Shown one piece after another: positions 52,692-55,831 of a stretch of DNA of 55,831 nucleotides. The stretch's first letter is position 1, and each line of letters opens with the position of its first letter. A program made the translations under genes and the position numbers. The stretch lies in the NCBI GenBank assembly GCA_004559785.1, contig SFXD01000001.1, positions 1 to 55,831 of the forward strand, given 5' to 3'. The notes below the pieces were generated by a model. That model ran no database searches, was not told the DNA's origin, and saw only the letters and a list, made by a program, of their open reading frames with translations. Source of the DNA: a bacterium. GTDB lineage: Bacteria; Bacteroidota; Bacteroidia; Bacteroidales; Bacteroidaceae.

Positions 52692-53258
52692 ATGAACACA
52701 GTATCTATCATCCTAATCGTAGTTGCCGCATTAGTAGTGGCATGGGTAATATTCACCTATAACAACCTCGTCTCCCTCAGGAATCATCGTGGTAACGCAT
52801 TCGCAAACATCGACGTACAACTGAAGCAGAGGCACGACCTCATCCCACAATTGGTAGCTACCGTGAAGGGTTATGCCGAGCATGAGAAGGGTTTGCTCGA
52901 AAGTCTTACCCAGGCACGTGCCGCAGCAATGGGGGCAACCACAATCAACGACAAGATCCAAGCTGAGAATGCCCTTAGCAACGCCTTGGCAGGTTTCCGT
53001 GTTAGCGTAGAGGCTTACCCCGACCTGAAAGCCAACCAGAACTTCATGCAACTTCAGGGTGAAATATCAGACCTGGAGAACAAATTGGCTGCCTCACGCC
53101 GCTACTTCAACAGTACGACAAGGGAACTGAACACCTCTATACAGAAATTCCCTGCCCTTCTGATTGCCAACATGTTCGGCTTCCACACAGAACCCATGTT
53201 CGAGATTCCATCCACAGACAGGACCAACTACGACAAGGCTCCTGAGATAAAGTTCTAA
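52692..53258 (+). CDS. lemA: LemA-family membrane protein
   Basis: A 188-residue protein with one N-terminal membrane helix ('VSIILIVVAALVVAWVIFTY') and a four-helix cytoplasmic or periplasmic bundle. Family signatures are 'NNLVSLRNHRGNAFANIDVQ', 'LKQRHDLIPQLVATVKGYAE' and 'FNSTTRELNTSIQKFPALL'. LemA proteins are widespread and their function is poorly known; the partner downstream is an M48 peptidase with only two bases between the genes, a common pairing that suggests they act together in membrane-protein quality control. Confidence 0.93.
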   Translation: MNTVSIILIVVAALVVAWVIFTYNNLVSLRNHRGNAFANIDVQLKQRHDLIPQLVATVKGYAEHEKGLLESLTQARAAAMGATTINDKIQAENALSNALAGFRVSVEAYPDLKANQNFMQLQGEISDLENKLAASRRYFNSTTRELNTSIQKFPALLIANMFGFHTEPMFEIPSTDRTNYDKAPEIKF

Positions 53259-53260
53259 TA

Positions 53261-54241
53261 ATGGAATACATAGGCTTACATACGCAACAGGTTCGCAACA
53301 ATCTCAAGAGCCTGTTGCTTTTACTTTTCTTCCCCCTGATACTGATGGCTCTCGCCTACTCCATCATCCTTCTCCTTTCCTACTACGAGTCTGGCAAGAC
53401 TCCATACATGTGGGAACTCAGCTACCAGATGTCCCTGCGAGCCGCACCATGGATAGTAGGCATAGTTGCTGTGTGGTTCTGCCTGGCATACTTCACGAAT
53501 ACAGCTATGGTCAGGCACGCCACCGGGGCAAGGCCTCTGTCGAGGAAGGAGAATCCCAGGGTGTACAACATCGTGGAGAACCTTACCATGGCGTGCGGCA
53601 TGAACATGCCTAAGGTCAACGTCATCAGCAGCCCCGAGCTGAATGCCTTCGCAAGCGGCGTGGATGACAGGTCATATACCGTAACCCTTACAACCGGAAT
53701 CTGCGAAACCCTTAACGACGACGAACTGGCAGGTGTGGTAGGACACGAACTAACGCACATACGCAACCGCGATACCCGCCTACTCATCATAAGCATCATC
53801 TTCGTTGGCATCATCAGCATAATATTGCAGTTGTCCATAGAGGCTCTGGTCAGGTCACCGTATTTTTCCTTGCCCAGCAGGAAGGAAGAAAAGAACAATG
53901 GGGGCATTATCATTGTCATGGCATTCCTGTTGGCTGTCATAGTGGCTTCCTCCGTCGCTTATTTCCTTACCTCCCTGACGCGCTTTGCCATCAGCCGCAA
54001 GCGCGAATACATGGCAGATGCCGGTGGTGCGGAACTTTGCGGCAACCCTCTCGCCTTGGCTTCTGCATTAAAGAAAATCAGCAACAAGCCTGGGTTGGGT
54101 AACGTTGGCAGGGAAGACATTGCACAATTGTACATTTGCCGCCCCCGTTCCCTAAAGAGTGGCTTTGCATCTTTCTTCAACTCCCTGTTCAGCACTCATC
54201 CAAGCATTGAGAGCAGGATTGCCTATCTGGAGCAGTTCTGA
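53261..54241 (+). CDS. M48-family membrane metallopeptidase (HtpX-like)
   Basis: A 326-residue integral membrane zinc peptidase. Two helices stand near residues 18-40 and 62-80, and two more flank the middle ('LLIISIIFVGIISIILQLSI', 'IIIVMAFLLAVIVASSVAYF'). The zinc site is HELTH at 162-166, with the third ligand expected in 'RKREYMADAGG' near residue 248. The catalytic side faces the cytoplasm in HtpX. Co-transcribed with lemA (stop and start two bases apart). Probably removes damaged membrane proteins under envelope stress. HtpX itself is a near relative, but the length and order also fit other M48B peptidases. Confidence 0.92.
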   Translation: MEYIGLHTQQVRNNLKSLLLLLFFPLILMALAYSIILLLSYYESGKTPYMWELSYQMSLRAAPWIVGIVAVWFCLAYFTNTAMVRHATGARPLSRKENPRVYNIVENLTMACGMNMPKVNVISSPELNAFASGVDDRSYTVTLTTGICETLNDDELAGVVGHELTHIRNRDTRLLIISIIFVGIISIILQLSIEALVRSPYFSLPSRKEEKNNGGIIIVMAFLLAVIVASSVAYFLTSLTRFAISRKREYMADAGGAELCGNPLALASALKKISNKPGLGNVGREDIAQLYICRPRSLKSGFASFFNSLFSTHPSIESRIAYLEQF

Positions 54242-54280
54242 CCCCTATACCTATCAACCTGTGCCACCTGGAGGACCGGA

Positions 54281-55732
54281 CTACAAGTCTTGCCTGTAAT
54301 AGGCAAGAGTCCTGTCCTGCCCGAATGCCGTGAAGAAGTAACTGATAATCTCGCCAATGTGCTCTTCCCATTTCTCGCGTACAAAGTCGTTTGGCACAGA
54401 AACAAGGACTTTCTTGTCTCTCACTGCCCACAAGTCGCAGCATTCCATGTAGGTCTTGTAGAATTCCTCGCCGAGCCTCTCGCGCGACTTCTGCATCCAG
54501 AATGCCCACTTCTCCTTGAACATAGGCTGCACGTACGGTCGCTCCACCACAGGCTCCTCCTTCACCTCCATCGCTTCATCGAACGACAACTCCGGTGAAG
54601 CCTGATGCTCCTTCAGCCATCTGTACAGCACCTCTGTGGCATAGGCATGGACGTTGTCTGGCTGCTTCTCTTCTATCAGCCTGTCTAACCTTGCCAACTC
54701 GTCCGTCAGGTCAAGTCCCTCATATATCAGTGCGGATAGTCTCTCCCACTCCATTGGTTGCAGGCCGTACTTAGTGATTAGGGACGAATGCAAACGGCCC
54801 ATATAGCTGTCATGCTGCTGCGCCATCCCCATCTTGCCCTCGATGATATGGAAGCAGATGCTGTCTGGGTCGCCACGCGTCACGCCACGCGGATAGACAG
54901 GCTCGTAGTCGAAGCAGAACTCCACCTTCCCTTCGTCCGACAGCTTACGCATCTCTCGCAGGACAGGGTCGAGTACATCCCTGTGGAAGGCTCCGTATTT
55001 TATGTATTTGTTCTCCACCACCCTCTTTCTGTCCCTGCTAAACTTCAGCACGCCGAAGAATTCCTTTAGGTCGATGTAGTTGACGGTACACTTTCCTATC
55101 TTGCGCCATGCACTCAGATAGATGTACAGGCGGGGGGTACGGGGACTGCGGCACAACGAGGTAATGCCTCTCAGGTGCCTCGTATAGCCCTTCCTGAGAT
55201 TGAGTATTTCCCTCGCGCTCTCGTCTACCATCTGTATCTTTATTACTCCCTTCCGCCTGACACCGCTCTTGTATGCTATCTTCTCACCCTCTGCATTCAC
55301 CTCTGCCGTGGGAAACTCTATCTTGTGGAAGATGTTCTGCATGACGTAGTAATCTACGCCATCCACCTCGTCGTACCTCTTGTACGACATGTCGACGTGC
55401 ATCAGAGCCTCACAGGCAGCCTCCAGCTCGCCATACTTCTTAGGGCTGATACCCAACTCCTTCAGCGGTATCTCGAAGTTGAGCAAGTTACCGCTCAAGT
55501 CCTCTGGCTTGAAGAGCATGGTCTGCTCACCTATGTTCAGTTGCTCCTTGATACGGTCTTGCAGCTGAGCTATGATGGCTATCATGAGGTTTGTCTGCAC
55601 CAAGGAGAAATTGCCTCGTATCTGGGTATAGCTGATTGGGTTCATTATGAAGTCCAAATCGTTACCCTGAGAAAGGTATTGAACCAACTCGTTGGTCTTG
55701 CTTATGATGGACGGACCCTTTTTCTTTGCCAT
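54281..55732 (-). CDS. Rep_3-type replication initiator with DnaA-domain-I-like C-terminus
   Basis: A 483-residue protein. Residues 25-300 follow the Rep_3/RepB initiator pattern of two winged helices: 'NPISYTQIRGNFSLVQTNLM', 'LNFEIPLKELGISPKKYGEL', 'KGYTRHLRGITSLCRSPRTP', 'LYIYLSAWRKIGKCTVNYID'. The last 75 residues ('FKEKWAFWMQKSRERLGEEF', 'VLVSVPNDFVREKWEEHIGE', 'IISYFFTAFG') resemble the N-terminal domain of DnaA, with the hallmark VPNxFV..xW segment. No plasmid genes flank it, so it is probably chromosomal. Convergent with the M48 gene. A full promoter lies upstream. Whether it initiates replication or regulates it is unknown. Confidence 0.8.
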   Translation of the reverse strand: MAKKKGPSIISKTNELVQYLSQGNDLDFIMNPISYTQIRGNFSLVQTNLMIAIIAQLQDRIKEQLNIGEQTMLFKPEDLSGNLLNFEIPLKELGISPKKYGELEAACEALMHVDMSYKRYDEVDGVDYYVMQNIFHKIEFPTAEVNAEGEKIAYKSGVRRKGVIKIQMVDESAREILNLRKGYTRHLRGITSLCRSPRTPRLYIYLSAWRKIGKCTVNYIDLKEFFGVLKFSRDRKRVVENKYIKYGAFHRDVLDPVLREMRKLSDEGKVEFCFDYEPVYPRGVTRGDPDSICFHIIEGKMGMAQQHDSYMGRLHSSLITKYGLQPMEWERLSALIYEGLDLTDELARLDRLIEEKQPDNVHAYATEVLYRWLKEHQASPELSFDEAMEVKEEPVVERPYVQPMFKEKWAFWMQKSRERLGEEFYKTYMECCDLWAVRDKKVLVSVPNDFVREKWEEHIGEIISYFFTAFGQDRTLAYYRQDL

Positions 55733-55760
55733 AAATTGCTAAATTAATGCTTTCTGGCGG

Positions 55761-55792
55761 CAAATTTAAGCGATTTCACCGAACCATCCAAA
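55761..55792 (-). promoter_or_regulatory. Promoter of the Rep_3-type gene
   Basis: On the minus strand TTTG (55792-55789), 20 bases, TAAATTTG (55768-55761): both elements perfect at normal spacing. The leader before ATG 55732 is about 25 bases. Confidence 0.75.
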
Positions 55793-55831
55793 CTTTTCAT
55801 CAAAAATTTGGCCTAATTTTATTTTCTTTTT

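Noticed and set aside
54281..55831. Integrated plasmid or plasmid contig
   Set aside because: Beyond the Rep_3-type gene there are no iterons, mobilisation, partition or toxin-antitoxin genes, and housekeeping rpoD and lemA are adjacent.

Overview
The window looks like chromosomal DNA of a host-associated Bacteroidales bacterium, most like Prevotellaceae, at roughly 55 percent GC. The support is a type V (FimA/Mfa1-like) fimbrial operon, Bacteroidetes -7 boxes (TAnnTTTG) in front of many genes, a short primary sigma factor without region 1.1, reverse-type rubrerythrin, and C-terminal tails of the 'LSGRRV...KGIYL..GKKIVK' sort on large secreted proteins. I cannot name the species.

Layout. 1-9179 (minus): fimbrial operon read from DUF3575 and DUF3868 OmpA-like proteins through the major fimbrillin, Mfa2-like anchor and two accessory lipoproteins to a GLUG-type protein cut by the window edge. 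9180-10092: long gene-free leader region rich in hairpins. 10093-18531 (minus): M60 mucinase-type peptidase, DUF6057 membrane protein, TolB-like lipoprotein with a CXXCH motif, and NagB. 18656-20057 (plus): small methyltransferase-like protein, PduO-type cobalamin adenosyltransferase, DUF2795. 20222-27839: a two-component system (minus) divergent from a TolC/HlyD/ABC/FtsX efflux operon (plus), with two tandem palindromes between them. 28188-32909: YbaK-type editing protein, rubrerythrin, GDPD, FucO, WYL regulator. 33350-37506 (minus): GH33 sialidase and GH36 alpha-galactosidase. 37625-51298 (minus): four very large exported proteins (CotH kinase-dockerin, FAS1 lipoprotein, four-fold discoidin-like protein, discoidin-CotH-GLUG-dockerin protein). 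51585-55732: RpoD, divergent LemA and M48 peptidase, and a Rep_3-type initiator with a DnaA-domain-I-like tail.

How it fits together. M60 peptidase, sialidase and alpha-galactosidase, with NagB and FucO inside the cell, suggest use of mucin-type glycans. Fimbriae and discoidin/FAS1/GLUG proteins suggest adhesion. No SusC/SusD pair is present, so this is not a classical polysaccharide utilisation locus.

Most worth a second look: the CotH/FAS1/discoidin surface cluster; the REC-Fis regulator with its tandem palindromic operator; the Rep_3 plus DnaA-like initiator; the structured leader before the fimbrial operon; the hairpin arrays and dispersed palindromic repeats. No tRNA, rRNA, CRISPR array, insertion sequence or integrase was seen.
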